Shown: one piece after another, positions 7,843 to 16,287 of the stretch
Layout of the letters: each line of letters opens with the position of its first letter
Numbering within the stretch: position 1 is the stretch's first letter
Source of the DNA: Microbacterium limosum
GTDB lineage: Bacteria; Actinomycetota; Actinomycetes; Actinomycetales; Microbacteriaceae
NCBI RefSeq assembly: GCF_036324365.1
Contig: NZ_CP137080.1
Coordinates: forward strand, 868,001-932,000
Reading direction: 5' to 3'
Length of the DNA stretch: 64,000 nucleotides
The notes under the pieces: model-generated
The model's input: the letters and a program-made list of their open reading frames with translations, nothing else
Databases searched by the model: none
Told to the model about the DNA's origin: nothing
Position numbers and translations under genes: made by a program

Positions 7843-8274
7843 ATGGGGATGCCGCGCACAGGGCAGCAGGGGGGTCGCGCCGGGCGCACCGCCGACGGAG
7901 GCTTCAGCCTCGTCGAGGTCGTCGTCGCGATGCTGCTGCTCATGGTGATCTCACTGGCGGTCGCGCCGCTGCTGATCACCGTGACGGCGTCGAGCGTGCA
8001 GAACCGGGATCAGGCGGCAGCGACGGTCGTCGCCAACGCCCGCATCGCGGAACTGCGCGCCGCATTCCCCGACTCGTCCACCGCGACGAGCTGCGGCTCC
8101 GTGCTCGCGTCGACCGGGGGGATCGACGCGAGCACGGGGCTGTCCGCCGCACTGAGTTTTCCGGACGGGTGTCCGGCGCAGTACCCGGGCACCGTCCGCG
8201 TCGACGTCGTCGTGAGCGACGACGGCCAGCCGCTCGCGACGGTGCGCACCGAGATCCTGGTGAGCCGAGCATGA
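7843..8274 (+). CDS. Minor prepilin (PilV/GspI-like), locus 1
   Basis: Predicted minor pilin or priming pseudopilin. A short leader ends in DGG, followed by FSLVEVVVAM (Phe+1, Glu+5) and a hydrophobic helix (about residues 22-42). The soluble domain is about 100 residues with two cysteines. The ATG at 7843 is chosen because GGGGAGGG (7827-7834) sits at a normal distance; an upstream GTG at 7834 is too close to it and longer in-frame extensions run through the hairpin region. It overlaps the next prepilin by four bases (ATGA). Three prepilins of this kind before pilD match the arrangement of minor pilins in other type IV pilus operons. The counterpart in locus 2 is at 16927. Confidence 0.88.
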   Translation: MGMPRTGQQGGRAGRTADGGFSLVEVVVAMLLLMVISLAVAPLLITVTASSVQNRDQAAATVVANARIAELRAAFPDSSTATSCGSVLASTGGIDASTGLSAALSFPDGCPAQYPGTVRVDVVVSDDGQPLATVRTEILVSRA

Positions 8275-8813
8275 CGCGCGTGCACAGCCGCCCCGCCGAC
8301 GACGCGGGCGCCACTCTCGTCGAGCTGATCCTGTACGGGATGCTCAGCGCCGCGTTCCTCGGCATCCTGGCCGTGCTCTTCACGACGGGGCTGGGTGCGG
8401 GTGCCGCGGCCACCGAGCGCGACGAGGTGACGGGAAAGGCGCAGCTGATCGCGACGTCGGTGCAGACCAGCATCCGCAACGCCTCCGACTTCCGCGTCGA
8501 CGGGAACGTGCTCCGTGCCCGTGTCGCCACGGGGGCCTCGGACTGGACCTGCGAGGCCTGGGCGCTCACTCCGGACGGCGCGCTCGTGCACCGCTCGTCG
8601 GCATCCGCCATCGCCCTGCCCGGGAGCTACGCGGGGTGGGCGGAGCTGGCGACCGGCGTGGCCGGGCGGGGACCGGGCGGTGCACCGTTCACGGCGTCGG
8701 GGCCGAGCCTGACCCTCGCGCTGACGGTCACCTCGGGCGAGGCGACGGTTCCCGTCGCGGGCGGCGCCTTCTCGCAGGCGCACCAGGACGGGACGGCGAG
8801 CGCATGCTGGTGA
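8271..8813 (+). CDS. Minor prepilin (PilW/GspJ-like), locus 1
   Basis: Predicted minor pilin. The leader ends DDAG and is followed by ATLVELILYG, giving Glu+5, then a hydrophobic segment to about residue 38. The 180-aa length, a helical stretch after the membrane segment and a C-terminal Cys-Trp ending are all shared with the locus 2 protein at 17301, showing orthology between the two loci. Start ATG at 8271 overlaps the stop of the preceding gene (ATGA). Together with its neighbours it probably forms the tip or priming complex of the pilus. Confidence 0.87.
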   Translation: MTRVHSRPADDAGATLVELILYGMLSAAFLGILAVLFTTGLGAGAAATERDEVTGKAQLIATSVQTSIRNASDFRVDGNVLRARVATGASDWTCEAWALTPDGALVHRSSASAIALPGSYAGWAELATGVAGRGPGGAPFTASGPSLTLALTVTSGEATVPVAGGAFSQAHQDGTASACW

Positions 8814-10288
8814 CCCGCCGCGCGCGCCCGCGCGCCCGCGCCTCGGTCCGGCCCGACGACGCCGGGTCGACGCTCGTGTCCGTGCTCGTCGTCATGATGG
8901 TCCTGACGATCGTCGCGCTCACCGCCGCGTCGGTCGTCACCGCGACCTCCTCGTCGATCGCGGGGGTGCGGGGCGGGGTGCAGTCCGCGGCCGCCGCGGA
9001 CGCCGGCATCTCCGCCGCCCTCGCCGATGCCCGGCGCACGGGGGATTTCTGCTCCCTCTCGCTCGCCTCCACCGCCCCGCGCTATGCCGTCACGAGCGCG
9101 TGCGCCGGCGGCCGGGTGACCTTCACCTCCACCGGCCACGGTGCCGACGGCGGGGCCACGACCACGCGCGCCGTCTACGCGTACACCGAGGCGCCGTCCT
9201 TCGGCGGAGCCCCCGAGCTGGTGTTCTTCAACCCCGCGGGCGACTCGGTGTACTTCACCAACCACGTCATGCCCAAGACGCAGGGGAGAGCGACGGTGCT
9301 CTTCCCCGCCGGGGGCCTCTTCGAGTGCAAGACCCAGGTGCCGGCGAACGTCTTCACGGCGGGCTCGGTCAAGGGGCAGTCCGGGTGCACGATCGAGGGC
9401 GACGTGCACGCGGGCGGCGCGAACCCGGCCGATCGCAGGTGGGCGGTCTACCTCAACAACTCCGACGTCGTGCAAGGCGACGTGTATGCGGGCGGCGCCG
9501 TCGCGATCGGCAACAACCCCTCGAGGATCGGCGGCACGCTGACGCTGCCGTCGTCGGCGAAGCTGCAGATCGCGTGGACCGATGCGGGCGCCGCGACGAG
9601 CAGCCCGAAGGTGTTCTCGGGCCAGGCGAACGGCATCCGCCGCGAGGCCGTCGCCCCGCCCGTCTTCGACCCGTGGTTCGACTACGCGTACGCGTCGGCC
9701 GATTGGCCGGGATACGACATCGTCACGGTCACCCCGGCATCCGCCCCCTACTCGTGTGCGAACATCGTCGGGAAGTTCACGACCTTCTGGTCGTCCTACA
9801 TCCAGAGCCTCACGACGAACACCGTCGTCGACACGACGGCCTGCCCCGGGATCGACACGGCGCAGGGCGCGAACGCGACCGCGCAGCTGGGCGTGAACCT
9901 CGTGCTCGTCGCGAACCGCTTCACGCTCGGCAACCTCTCGCTCACGCCGAAGGCCGGCACCGACCCGCAGGCCTGGTTCGTCGTGCCCGACCCGGTGGCC
10001 GACAAGGCCCCCACGTGCACGAAGGGCCGCACGATCGAGACGGATGCCGCGATCGACGTCCGCGTGAAGACGATGGCGTACACGCCCTGCGCGCTCCGAA
10101 TCGGCAATGGCGGCACGTGGACGGGCGCCATGTACGCGGGCACCCTCGACGACGGCGGCACCGTCGGCATCCACACCCACTCCCTGGCTCTGCCCGGTCA
10201 GTGGGGCAGCGGTCCGGGCGGATCGGGGTCCACCGGCGGCGGTGCGAAGACGCTCGGCGCGCTCCTCTCGCAGCGGGACATCCCGTGA
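8804..10288 (+). CDS. Large prepilin with repeat-rich passenger domain (PilX-like position), locus 1
   Basis: A 494-aa surface protein with a prepilin-like N-terminus: basic leader, DDAG, then STLVSVLVVM and a long hydrophobic helix (about residues 22-45). Residue +5 is Ser instead of the Glu found in almost all pilins. The rest is far larger than a normal pilin and contains short repeats such as GDVHAGG and GDVYAGGAV around residues 200-230, typical of beta-helix or bactofilin-like turns. The C-terminal part shares YTPC and TWTGAMYAG with the locus 2 counterpart (YTPC, TFAGQYY). It may be a tip adhesin. Start ATG 8804 overlaps the upstream stop; GTG at 8810 is an alternative. The function is an inference. 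Confidence 0.8.
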   Translation: MLVTRRARPRARASVRPDDAGSTLVSVLVVMMVLTIVALTAASVVTATSSSIAGVRGGVQSAAAADAGISAALADARRTGDFCSLSLASTAPRYAVTSACAGGRVTFTSTGHGADGGATTTRAVYAYTEAPSFGGAPELVFFNPAGDSVYFTNHVMPKTQGRATVLFPAGGLFECKTQVPANVFTAGSVKGQSGCTIEGDVHAGGANPADRRWAVYLNNSDVVQGDVYAGGAVAIGNNPSRIGGTLTLPSSAKLQIAWTDAGAATSSPKVFSGQANGIRREAVAPPVFDPWFDYAYASADWPGYDIVTVTPASAPYSCANIVGKFTTFWSSYIQSLTTNTVVDTTACPGIDTAQGANATAQLGVNLVLVANRFTLGNLSLTPKAGTDPQAWFVVPDPVADKAPTCTKGRTIETDAAIDVRVKTMAYTPCALRIGNGGTWTGAMYAGTLDDGGTVGIHTHSLALPGQWGSGPGGSGSTGGGAKTLGALLSQRDIP

Positions 10289-11109
10289 GCGCCGCGCCCG
10301 CCCTCATCGCGGCATACACGGTGCTGGCCGGGGCCTTCGGTCTCGTGATCGGCTCGTTCCTCAACGTCGTCGCGTACCGCGTGCCGGCCGGGATCCCGCT
10401 GACGCGGGACAGCCGCTGCCCCGCGTGCGACGGGCCCGTCCGGGCGTGGCAGAACGTGCCGATCGCCTCCTGGCTGGCGCTGCGGGGCCGCTGCGCGGGA
10501 TGCCGCGCGCCGATCTCGGCGCGGTACCCGCTCGTCGAGCTCGTCACGGCGCTCGCGTTCGCGGCGATCGCCGCGGCATCCCTCGCCTCATCGGCGCTGC
10601 CCGTCGGCGCGACGCTGATCGAGCTCGTCGCGTACCTGTACTTCGCGGCGGTGAGCGTCGTGCTGACCCTCATCGATCAGGACACCCGACGGCTGCCGAA
10701 CACGATCGTGCTGCCGAGCTACCTCGTGGCGCTCGTGCTCTTCGCCGCCGCGGTCTCTGCCGGGGCCGACCCCGCCGCGCTGGTGCGGGCGGTGGTGGCG
10801 GGCCTGCTGCTGTACCTGTTCTACCTCGTGCTGCGCCTCGCGCGGCCCGACGGGATGGGCGGCGGCGACGTCAAGCTCGCGGGAGTGGTCGGCATCTACC
10901 TCGGGTGGCTCGGCTGGGGGGCCGTCGCCGTCGGGGCCTTCGCGGCGTTCGTGCTCGGCGGGGTCTTCGGGCTCGCGCTCATGACCCTGCGCCGCGCGGG
11001 AAGGCGGACGGCGATCCCGTTCGGGCCGTGGATGCTCGCGGGTGCATGGATCGGGATCTTCGCCGGCGAGGCCCTCGCCCGCGGGTACACGGGGCTCTTG
11101 TCGATATAG
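10285..11109 (+). CDS. pilD: Prepilin peptidase/N-methyltransferase PilD, locus 1
   Basis: Integral membrane aspartic protease that removes the leader from prepilins and methylates the new N-terminus. The 274-aa protein has the N-terminal motif GSFLNVVAYRVP, the zinc tetrad CPAC...CAGC (Cys 45, 48, 70, 73) of the methylase domain, and both active-site aspartate motifs: LIDQDTRRLP near 131-133 and GGGDVK at about 193-196. Several hydrophobic helices fill the C-terminal half. GTG start at 10285 overlaps the previous stop (GTGA). A second, closely related PilD lies in locus 2, so cleavage capacity is duplicated. Confidence 0.95.
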   Translation: MSAAPALIAAYTVLAGAFGLVIGSFLNVVAYRVPAGIPLTRDSRCPACDGPVRAWQNVPIASWLALRGRCAGCRAPISARYPLVELVTALAFAAIAAASLASSALPVGATLIELVAYLYFAAVSVVLTLIDQDTRRLPNTIVLPSYLVALVLFAAAVSAGADPAALVRAVVAGLLLYLFYLVLRLARPDGMGGGDVKLAGVVGIYLGWLGWGAVAVGAFAAFVLGGVFGLALMTLRRAGRRTAIPFGPWMLAGAWIGIFAGEALARGYTGLLSI

Positions 11110-11114
11110 GGGGA

Positions 11115-11132
11115 CCGCGGCGCATGCCGCGG
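11115..11132 (+). other. Hairpin before pilM of locus 1
   Basis: A perfect 7-bp stem (CCGCGGC/GCCGCGG) with a GCAT tetraloop stands just before the pilM ribosome binding region. It is followed directly by CTGGGGA (11133-11139), a word that also follows hairpins in the pilin leader of the same locus. Confidence 0.5.
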
Positions 11133-11156
11133 CTGGGGAGAAAGAGGGGGAGTGTC

Positions 11157-12194
11157 ATGGCGAGAACGCTGGTGGGGCTCGAGATCACACAGGAGAGCGT
11201 GCGCGCCGTCGAGGTGTCGACCGGTCGCACGCCCGTCATGCTCGCATCGGGCGAGGTGCGTCTGCCGCGGGGGGCGGCGCGGGATTCCGAGGTGCTGGAT
11301 CCGGATGCCGTCGCGCTCGCGCTGCGGCAGCTGTGGAGCCGCGCGGGCATCACGGGTCGCCGTGTCGTGCTCGCGATCGGCGGCCGTCGCGTGCTCGTGC
11401 GCGAGTACACGACGCAGGCGATGCGCCCCGACCTGCTGCGGCGCGCGCTGCCCTATCAGGTGCAGGACCTGCTGCCCGTCCCCGCCGAGCAGGCGGTGCT
11501 CGACTTCTGGCCCGTCGCGGAGGGCGGAGGTCAGGTGACGGGCCTGCTGGTGGCCGCCGTCGCCGAGACCGTCGAGACGATCGTCCAGACGCTGGCGAAG
11601 GCCAAGCTCCAGGTCGTGGCCGTCGATCTGGCAGCGTTCGGCCTCGCGCGGGCCGCGCGGGAGATCGCCGGGGATCAGACCGTCGCGATGGTGCACATCG
11701 GCGATCACACGACGCAGGTCGTCATCGCGACGGGCGGTGTGCCGCATCTCGTCCGGGTGCTCCCGATCGACATGCCGACCACCGCCGTCCTGGGCGCGGC
11801 CGACGGGGTCGACCTCGACGCCGCGCTCGAGCGCATGCTCGAGACGGTGCCGGCGGGCGGGGATGCCGCGCCCTCCGTCCGGCGCGCGCCGCTGCGTCCG
11901 CAGGCTCCCGCCGCTATCGACCCGGCCGTGCTCGACCTGGTCGACCGCGTGCGGGCGACGCTGGGGTTCCACGCGCAGCGTCCCGGGGCGCCGCGGGTCT
12001 CGGCCCTGCACCTGTCGGGGGCGGGTGCCCGCATCGACGGTCTGCGCGGCGCCCTCATCGGTGCCCTCGACCTCCCCGTCTCGGAGGTCGAGGTCCCCGG
12101 AATCCTCCCGCAGCGGCCCGAGCGCCGCGCGGAGGCCGAGGCCGGGCTCGCGCTCGTCGCCCTCGCGGGCGTGCTGCGGGGAGAGACCCGATGA
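11157..12194 (+). CDS. pilM: Type IV pilus assembly protein PilM, locus 1
   Basis: Cytoplasmic actin-like ATPase of the pilus assembly platform; in the family it binds the N-terminus of PilN and links the motor ATPases to the membrane complex. The N-terminus LVGLEITQESVRAVEVS has the phosphate-1-like pattern of the actin fold. Further motifs are VVLAIGGRRVLVREY and VAMVHIGDHTTQVVI (phosphate-2 region). AVAETVETIVQTL and LPYQVQDLLPVP are shared with the second PilM. Length 345 aa is typical. ATG at 11157 follows a purine-rich GAAAGAGGGGGAG ribosome site and is 47 bases after pilD. The stop overlaps the pilN start (ATGA). Confidence 0.92.
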   Translation: MARTLVGLEITQESVRAVEVSTGRTPVMLASGEVRLPRGAARDSEVLDPDAVALALRQLWSRAGITGRRVVLAIGGRRVLVREYTTQAMRPDLLRRALPYQVQDLLPVPAEQAVLDFWPVAEGGGQVTGLLVAAVAETVETIVQTLAKAKLQVVAVDLAAFGLARAAREIAGDQTVAMVHIGDHTTQVVIATGGVPHLVRVLPIDMPTTAVLGAADGVDLDAALERMLETVPAGGDAAPSVRRAPLRPQAPAAIDPAVLDLVDRVRATLGFHAQRPGAPRVSALHLSGAGARIDGLRGALIGALDLPVSEVEVPGILPQRPERRAEAEAGLALVALAGVLRGETR

Positions 12195-12892
12195 CCGGCC
12201 AGCAGGCGGGGATCCCGACGGGCGCGGGGGCGAGCGTCACCCGCGGCATCCCCCGCGTGAACCTCATGCCGCGGGCGGAGATCGAGCGCCGCCGCCGCAC
12301 CGCGCTCGTGCGCGCGTGGGGGTGGGGCCTCGTGGGGGCGCTCGCCGTCGTGCTCGCCGCCGGGGCCGCCGCCTTCACCGCGAACCTCGCGGCGCAGCAG
12401 GCGCTCGCGGCCGAGCAGGCGCGCACGACGGCGCTGCTCACCGAGCTGCAGGCGCTGTCGGAGGTGGGCAGCGCGCTCGCCGACACGACGGCGCTCGAGG
12501 CCTTCCGCGCCGAGGCCATGGCCGGCGATGTCGCGTGGGAGGGCGAGCTGACGGCGATCGCGGCCGCTCTGCCCGCCGGCACGATCGTGACCGGCTTCGA
12601 TCTCACGGCCCTGCCGGGCACGCCGGCCGCGGATGCTGCGGGAGCGGATGCGGCTCAGGCGGCGGCCGTGACGGGCACGCTGACGCTGCAGAGCGCGAGC
12701 CCCGTCGATGTCGCGGAGGCGATCCGCGCCGTCCGCTCCGTGCCGGGGGTGCTCGCCGCCGACGGCCGCGACGTCAGCTCCGGGACGACCGACGGCCCGC
12801 GCCTCTACACCTCCGTGCTCGGGGTCGAGCTCGACCAGTCCGTCTACACCGGGGCGTTCGCCCCGGCCGGCACCCCGGAGGAGGGTCGATGA
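12191..12892 (+). CDS. pilN: PilN-like inner membrane protein, locus 1
   Basis: Bitopic membrane component of the PilM-PilN-PilO platform. A short cytoplasmic N-terminus includes the conserved VNLMPRAE motif (about 23-30), which contacts PilM in the family. One transmembrane helix (about 44-66) and a coiled-coil-like Ala/Leu/Glu-rich stretch follow, then a C-terminal alpha/beta domain (GTIVTGFDL, LTLQSASPVDVAEAIRAVRS). Length 233 aa. Overlaps of four bases with both neighbours (ATGA type) indicate tight translational coupling with pilM and pilO. Confidence 0.88.
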   Translation: MTGQQAGIPTGAGASVTRGIPRVNLMPRAEIERRRRTALVRAWGWGLVGALAVVLAAGAAAFTANLAAQQALAAEQARTTALLTELQALSEVGSALADTTALEAFRAEAMAGDVAWEGELTAIAAALPAGTIVTGFDLTALPGTPAADAAGADAAQAAAVTGTLTLQSASPVDVAEAIRAVRSVPGVLAADGRDVSSGTTDGPRLYTSVLGVELDQSVYTGAFAPAGTPEEGR

Positions 12893-13548
12893 ACGCCACG
12901 GTGCCCACCCGCGTCATCCATATCGTCGGCGCGCTGCTGGTGCTCGCCGTCGCCGTGGCGGGCATGCTCATGATCGCCCTGCCGCTCTTCGTGCAGGCGC
13001 AGGCGACGACGCAGAGCGCGTCGGATGCCGCGGCCGGCAATCTCGCCTATCAGGATCAGGTGACCGCGCTCGCCGCCGAGGACGACCGGCGCGGCGAGAT
13101 CGAGACCGAGCTGGCCGCCCTCCGTGAGGCGATCCCCGCCTCCGCCGACCTCGACGACGTCTTCGAGCGCATCGCCGCGTCGGCGGGCGAGACGGGCGTC
13201 ACGCTCGTCAGCGCGAGCGCAGGCGAGCCGGAGGCGTGGACCGCGCGCCCGGCGGACGTGTCGGGGGAGTCCGCGCAGGCGACCGCCGACGGGGCCGGGT
13301 CGACCGGGGAGACGGATGCCGCGGCATCCGCCCCCGAATCGCCAGCACCCGCCGCTGACGCGTCGCGGCAGCAGGTGGGGCTCACGATCGTCGTCGAGAC
13401 CGAAGACCCGCTGCGCGCCGCGCGCTTCCTCGACGCCGTGACGGCGGGACCGCGTCTGGTCGCCGTCGTGCAGACGGCCCTGTCCGACTCGGGCGGGGCC
13501 GCGCAACTGACCGTATCGGCGACGACGTTCGTCGCGCCCGGGGACTGA
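12889..13548 (+). CDS. pilO: PilO-like inner membrane protein, locus 1
   Basis: Partner of PilN in the pilus alignment complex. One N-terminal transmembrane helix (about 9-34), a heptad-like region to residue 80, then a central Ala/Pro/Thr-rich linker (about 125-160), and a small C-terminal ferredoxin-like domain (VGLTIVVETEDPLRAARFL). The protein is 219 aa. It is placed directly after pilN with an ATGA-type overlap, and its order pilM-pilN-pilO is the family standard. The linker DNA contains one of the perfect GGATGCCGCGGCATCC palindromes (13314-13329). No secretin pilQ follows, as expected for a Gram-positive cell. Confidence 0.85.
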   Translation: MNATVPTRVIHIVGALLVLAVAVAGMLMIALPLFVQAQATTQSASDAAAGNLAYQDQVTALAAEDDRRGEIETELAALREAIPASADLDDVFERIAASAGETGVTLVSASAGEPEAWTARPADVSGESAQATADGAGSTGETDAAASAPESPAPAADASRQQVGLTIVVETEDPLRAARFLDAVTAGPRLVAVVQTALSDSGGAAQLTVSATTFVAPGD

Positions 13549-13559
13549 GGGGGATCGCC

Positions 13560-14720
13560 ATGGACGAGAGAATCGACGCGAGCCCGCTGGAGCGGCTGCT
13601 CCGGCGCGCGGTGCGAGCCGCGGCATCCGACGTGCACCTGACGGCGGGGCAGCCGCCCCTCATCCGGGTGGCGGGGGATCTCGCCGCCCTGCCCGGATAC
13701 GCCGATCCGCTGCCCGCGGAAGAGGTGGAGCTGCTGATCACCGGGATCCTCACGCCCGCCCAGCACGACGACTTCTACGCCCACGGCGAGGTCGACCTGT
13801 CGTACACGGCGCCCGGGATCGGGCGGTTCCGCGTCAACGTGTTCCGGCAGCTGGGCGAGATCGCGGCGGCGCTGCGACTCGTGCCCGGGCGCGTCTACGG
13901 CCTCGACGAGCTCGGGGTGCCGCCCATCGTGCGCGACCTCGCGCTGCGTCCGCGCGGTCTCGTGCTCGTGACGGGCCCGACGGGGTCGGGCAAGTCGACG
14001 ACGCTGACGGCGATGGTCGACATCATCAACCGCACCCGTCCGGCGCACGTGGTCACGATCGAGGACCCGATCGAGTTCGTGCACCGCAGCCGGCGCTCGC
14101 TCATCCATCAGCGGGAGATCGGCGCCGACACCGGCTCGTTCGGCGAGGCGCTGCGGCGCGTGCTGCGGCAGGACCCCGACGTGATCCTCATCGGCGAGCT
14201 GCGCGACACCGAGTCGATCCAGGCGGCGCTCTCGGCCGCCGAGACGGGACACCTCGTGCTGTCGACCCTGCACACGCAGGGGGCGGCGAAATCCATCAAC
14301 AGGATCGTCGATGCGTTCGACTCCTCGCGGCAGCAGCAGGTGCGCGCGCAGCTGGGCGACACGCTGCAGGGGATCCTCAGCCAGACGCTCGTGCCGCGCG
14401 CGCAGGACCCGGGGCTGACCGTCGCGACCGAGGTGCTCGTGAACACGCCCGCCGTGGCGAACCTGATCCGCGAGGGGCAGGTCGCGCAGCTGCACTCGGC
14501 GATGCAGGCGGGGCAGTCGCTCGGCATGCACACGCTCGATCAGGATCTGGCACGGCTCGTCGGCCGAGGCGAGGTGGCGAGGCACGTCGCGCGGGCGACG
14601 GCGAACGATCCCGCGGCCCTCGACGGCGTGCACGTGCACCCGGCCGACCTCGACGCCGAGGCGTGGTCGCTGCGCGCGGGCGACGTGCGCGAGCTCGAAC
14701 GGTGGGGGAGCAGGTCGTGA
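13560..14720 (+). CDS. pilT: PilT-type twitching ATPase, locus 1
   Basis: Hexameric secretion-type ATPase that depolymerises the pilus (retraction). The 386-aa protein has the PilT N-terminal signature SDVHLTAGQPP (about 23-33), a Walker A GPTGSGKST (139-147), the Asp box VTIEDPIEF, Walker B DPDVILIGELRD, His box STLHTQGAAKSI and the C-terminal PilT element PAVANLIREGQ. It lacks the N-terminal N1 domain and tetracysteine motif of PilB, so retraction rather than extension is the likely role. Start ATG 13560 follows GAGGGGGA. The closely similar copy in locus 2 lies at 22721. Confidence 0.94.
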   Translation: MDERIDASPLERLLRRAVRAAASDVHLTAGQPPLIRVAGDLAALPGYADPLPAEEVELLITGILTPAQHDDFYAHGEVDLSYTAPGIGRFRVNVFRQLGEIAAALRLVPGRVYGLDELGVPPIVRDLALRPRGLVLVTGPTGSGKSTTLTAMVDIINRTRPAHVVTIEDPIEFVHRSRRSLIHQREIGADTGSFGEALRRVLRQDPDVILIGELRDTESIQAALSAAETGHLVLSTLHTQGAAKSINRIVDAFDSSRQQQVRAQLGDTLQGILSQTLVPRAQDPGLTVATEVLVNTPAVANLIREGQVAQLHSAMQAGQSLGMHTLDQDLARLVGRGEVARHVARATANDPAALDGVHVHPADLDAEAWSLRAGDVRELERWGSRS

Positions 14721-15955
14721 CAGCTGTTCAGGAGTACACGTATCGCGCCCTCGACAACGACGGCGGGGCACTCGTGAAGGGCACCCTCGAGGCCGCCAGC
14801 ACGCAGGCGGTGGCGGCGAAACTGCGAGCGCAGGGCCTGACCGCCCTCGACGTCGAGCCCGTGCGCACCGGCGGTCTGCATCGCGAGATCACCCTGCCAG
14901 GCCTCCGCCGACGCGTCGGGGTGCGGGCGCTCGCCGTGTTCTCCGCCCAGCTCTCGGGGCTCGTCGGGGCGGGGCTGCCGCTGCTGCGCGCCCTGCAGAT
15001 CATGACCGAGCAGACCGAGGACCGCGCGCTGCGCACCGCGCTCGTGCGGGTGCACGACGACGTGCAGGGCGGCCTGTCGCTCTCGGCGGCGTTCGCGCGA
15101 GAGCCCGAGGCCTTCCCGCCCCTGCTCGTTAACCTCGTGAGGGTGGGGGAGAGCGGCGGGTTCCTCGGGCGATCCCTCGCGTCGGTCGCGAAGACCTACG
15201 CCGACGAGGCAGAACTGCGCGACAAGATCCGCTCCGCGACGACCTACCCCGTCATCGTGCTCACGATCGCGCTGCTGGCCCTGCTGGGGATGGTGGCCTT
15301 CATCGTGCCGATCTTCGAGGGGATGTTCGAGGGCATGGGGGGGGATCTGCCGCTCCCGACGCGCGTGCTCGTAACGGCGAGCGACAACATGTTCTGGATC
15401 CTCCCCGTGCTCGGCGTGCTCGCGGTCGCGGCCGCGGTCTGGTGGGTGCGCGCGAAGGACACCGACCGCGTACGGGCCGTCATCGACCCGGCGAAGCTGC
15501 GTCTGCCGGTCTTCGGGTCGCTCGCCACCAAGATCGCGGTCGCGCGGTTCAGCCGCAGTCTCGCGTTGATGCTGGATGCCGGGGTGCCGCTCCTGCAGGC
15601 GCTCTCGGTCGTGGGCGGGGCCTCGAACAACCGCGTCGTCGCCCGCGCCGTCACGGACATCCAGGAGTCGGTGCGGCAGGGGCGCTCGTTCGCCGCGCCG
15701 CTCGCGGCCTCCGGGATCTTTCCGCCGATGGTCGCTCAGATGGTGTCTGTCGGCGAGGAGTCCGGCACGCTCGCCGAGATGCTCGGCAGCGTCGCCGACC
15801 TGTACGAGCGGGAGGTGGCGACCGCGACCGCGCAGCTCGCCTCGACGATCGAGCCGATCCTCATCGTGGTGATCGGCGCGCTCATCGGCGGCATGGTCGT
15901 CTCGCTCTACCTGCCGATCTTCGGCATTTACGACCAGCTCGGCGCCGTCGGCTGA
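14717..15955 (+). CDS. pilC: PilC inner membrane platform protein, locus 1
   Basis: Polytopic membrane protein on which PilB and PilT act to insert or remove pilin subunits. It is 412 aa and carries two T2SSF domains: FSAQLSGLVGAGLPLLRAL (about 75-95) and FSRSLALMLDAGVPLLQAL (about 278-296), each followed by the VRVGESGGFL/VSVGEESGTL turn that marks the family. Three hydrophobic segments are visible, the last one at the C-terminus. GTG start at 14717 overlaps the pilT stop (GTGA). It ends locus 1 and is followed by a hairpin terminator. Locus 2 PilC has the same length. Confidence 0.94.
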   Translation: MTAVQEYTYRALDNDGGALVKGTLEAASTQAVAAKLRAQGLTALDVEPVRTGGLHREITLPGLRRRVGVRALAVFSAQLSGLVGAGLPLLRALQIMTEQTEDRALRTALVRVHDDVQGGLSLSAAFAREPEAFPPLLVNLVRVGESGGFLGRSLASVAKTYADEAELRDKIRSATTYPVIVLTIALLALLGMVAFIVPIFEGMFEGMGGDLPLPTRVLVTASDNMFWILPVLGVLAVAAAVWWVRAKDTDRVRAVIDPAKLRLPVFGSLATKIAVARFSRSLALMLDAGVPLLQALSVVGGASNNRVVARAVTDIQESVRQGRSFAAPLAASGIFPPMVAQMVSVGEESGTLAEMLGSVADLYEREVATATAQLASTIEPILIVVIGALIGGMVVSLYLPIFGIYDQLGAVG

Positions 15956-16009
15956 GCTTCAGGGTTCGGCGCCCCGTAGCCCCTCCCTCTTGCGCGGGGC
16001 GTCGAACAT

Positions 16010-16045
16010 CCCGCCCCCGGATCCGTCGGGGTCCGGGGGCGCGGG
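16010..16045 (+). terminator. Hairpin terminator after pilus locus 1
   Basis: A GC-rich stem (CCCGC-CCCGGA arm, 16010-16022, paired with TCCGGGGGCGCGGG, 16032-16045) follows pilC by about 55 bases. No T tract is present, as is common for actinobacterial terminators. Confidence 0.6.
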
Positions 16046-16055
16046 AGTACCCGAA

Positions 16056-16095
16056 AAGATGAGAACCGTCTGGCAACAGATGAGAGCTATCTCAT
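16056..16095 (+). promoter_or_regulatory. Pair of ATGAGA-type operator sites upstream of locus 2
   Basis: ATGAGA-N4-TCTGGC (16059-16074, right arm half matched) and a perfect ATGAGA-N4-TCTCAT (16080-16095) are spaced exactly 21 bp, two helical turns. The element matches the palindrome in the locus 1 promoter and the degenerate copy in the locus 2 promoter. Confidence 0.65.
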
Positions 16096-16257
16096 ATATG
16101 TGTAACAACCTTGTTTCGCGCGTGGGGCGAATGTGACTGGTGTTGCATATGGGGAAAATGCGGTTTCACCGGGGTTTCTGTCGTCGACGTTTAGACTGCG
16201 CACCCCGTCGTTCACCCCGCGGCCATTCCATTCCGTATGTGACATCGAAACCGTAAC

Positions 16258-16287
16258 TTGACTCAAAGATGAGAAGTCCCTAATGAT
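16258..16287 (+). promoter_or_regulatory. Pilus locus 2 promoter with degenerate operator
   Basis: TTGACT (16258-16263) and TAATGA (16281-16286) are 17 bp apart. The spacer contains AAGATGAGA (16266-16274) and an imperfect right arm CCTAAT, aligned base for base with the locus 1 promoter. Transcription would start about 120 bases before the pilin ATG. Confidence 0.65.
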
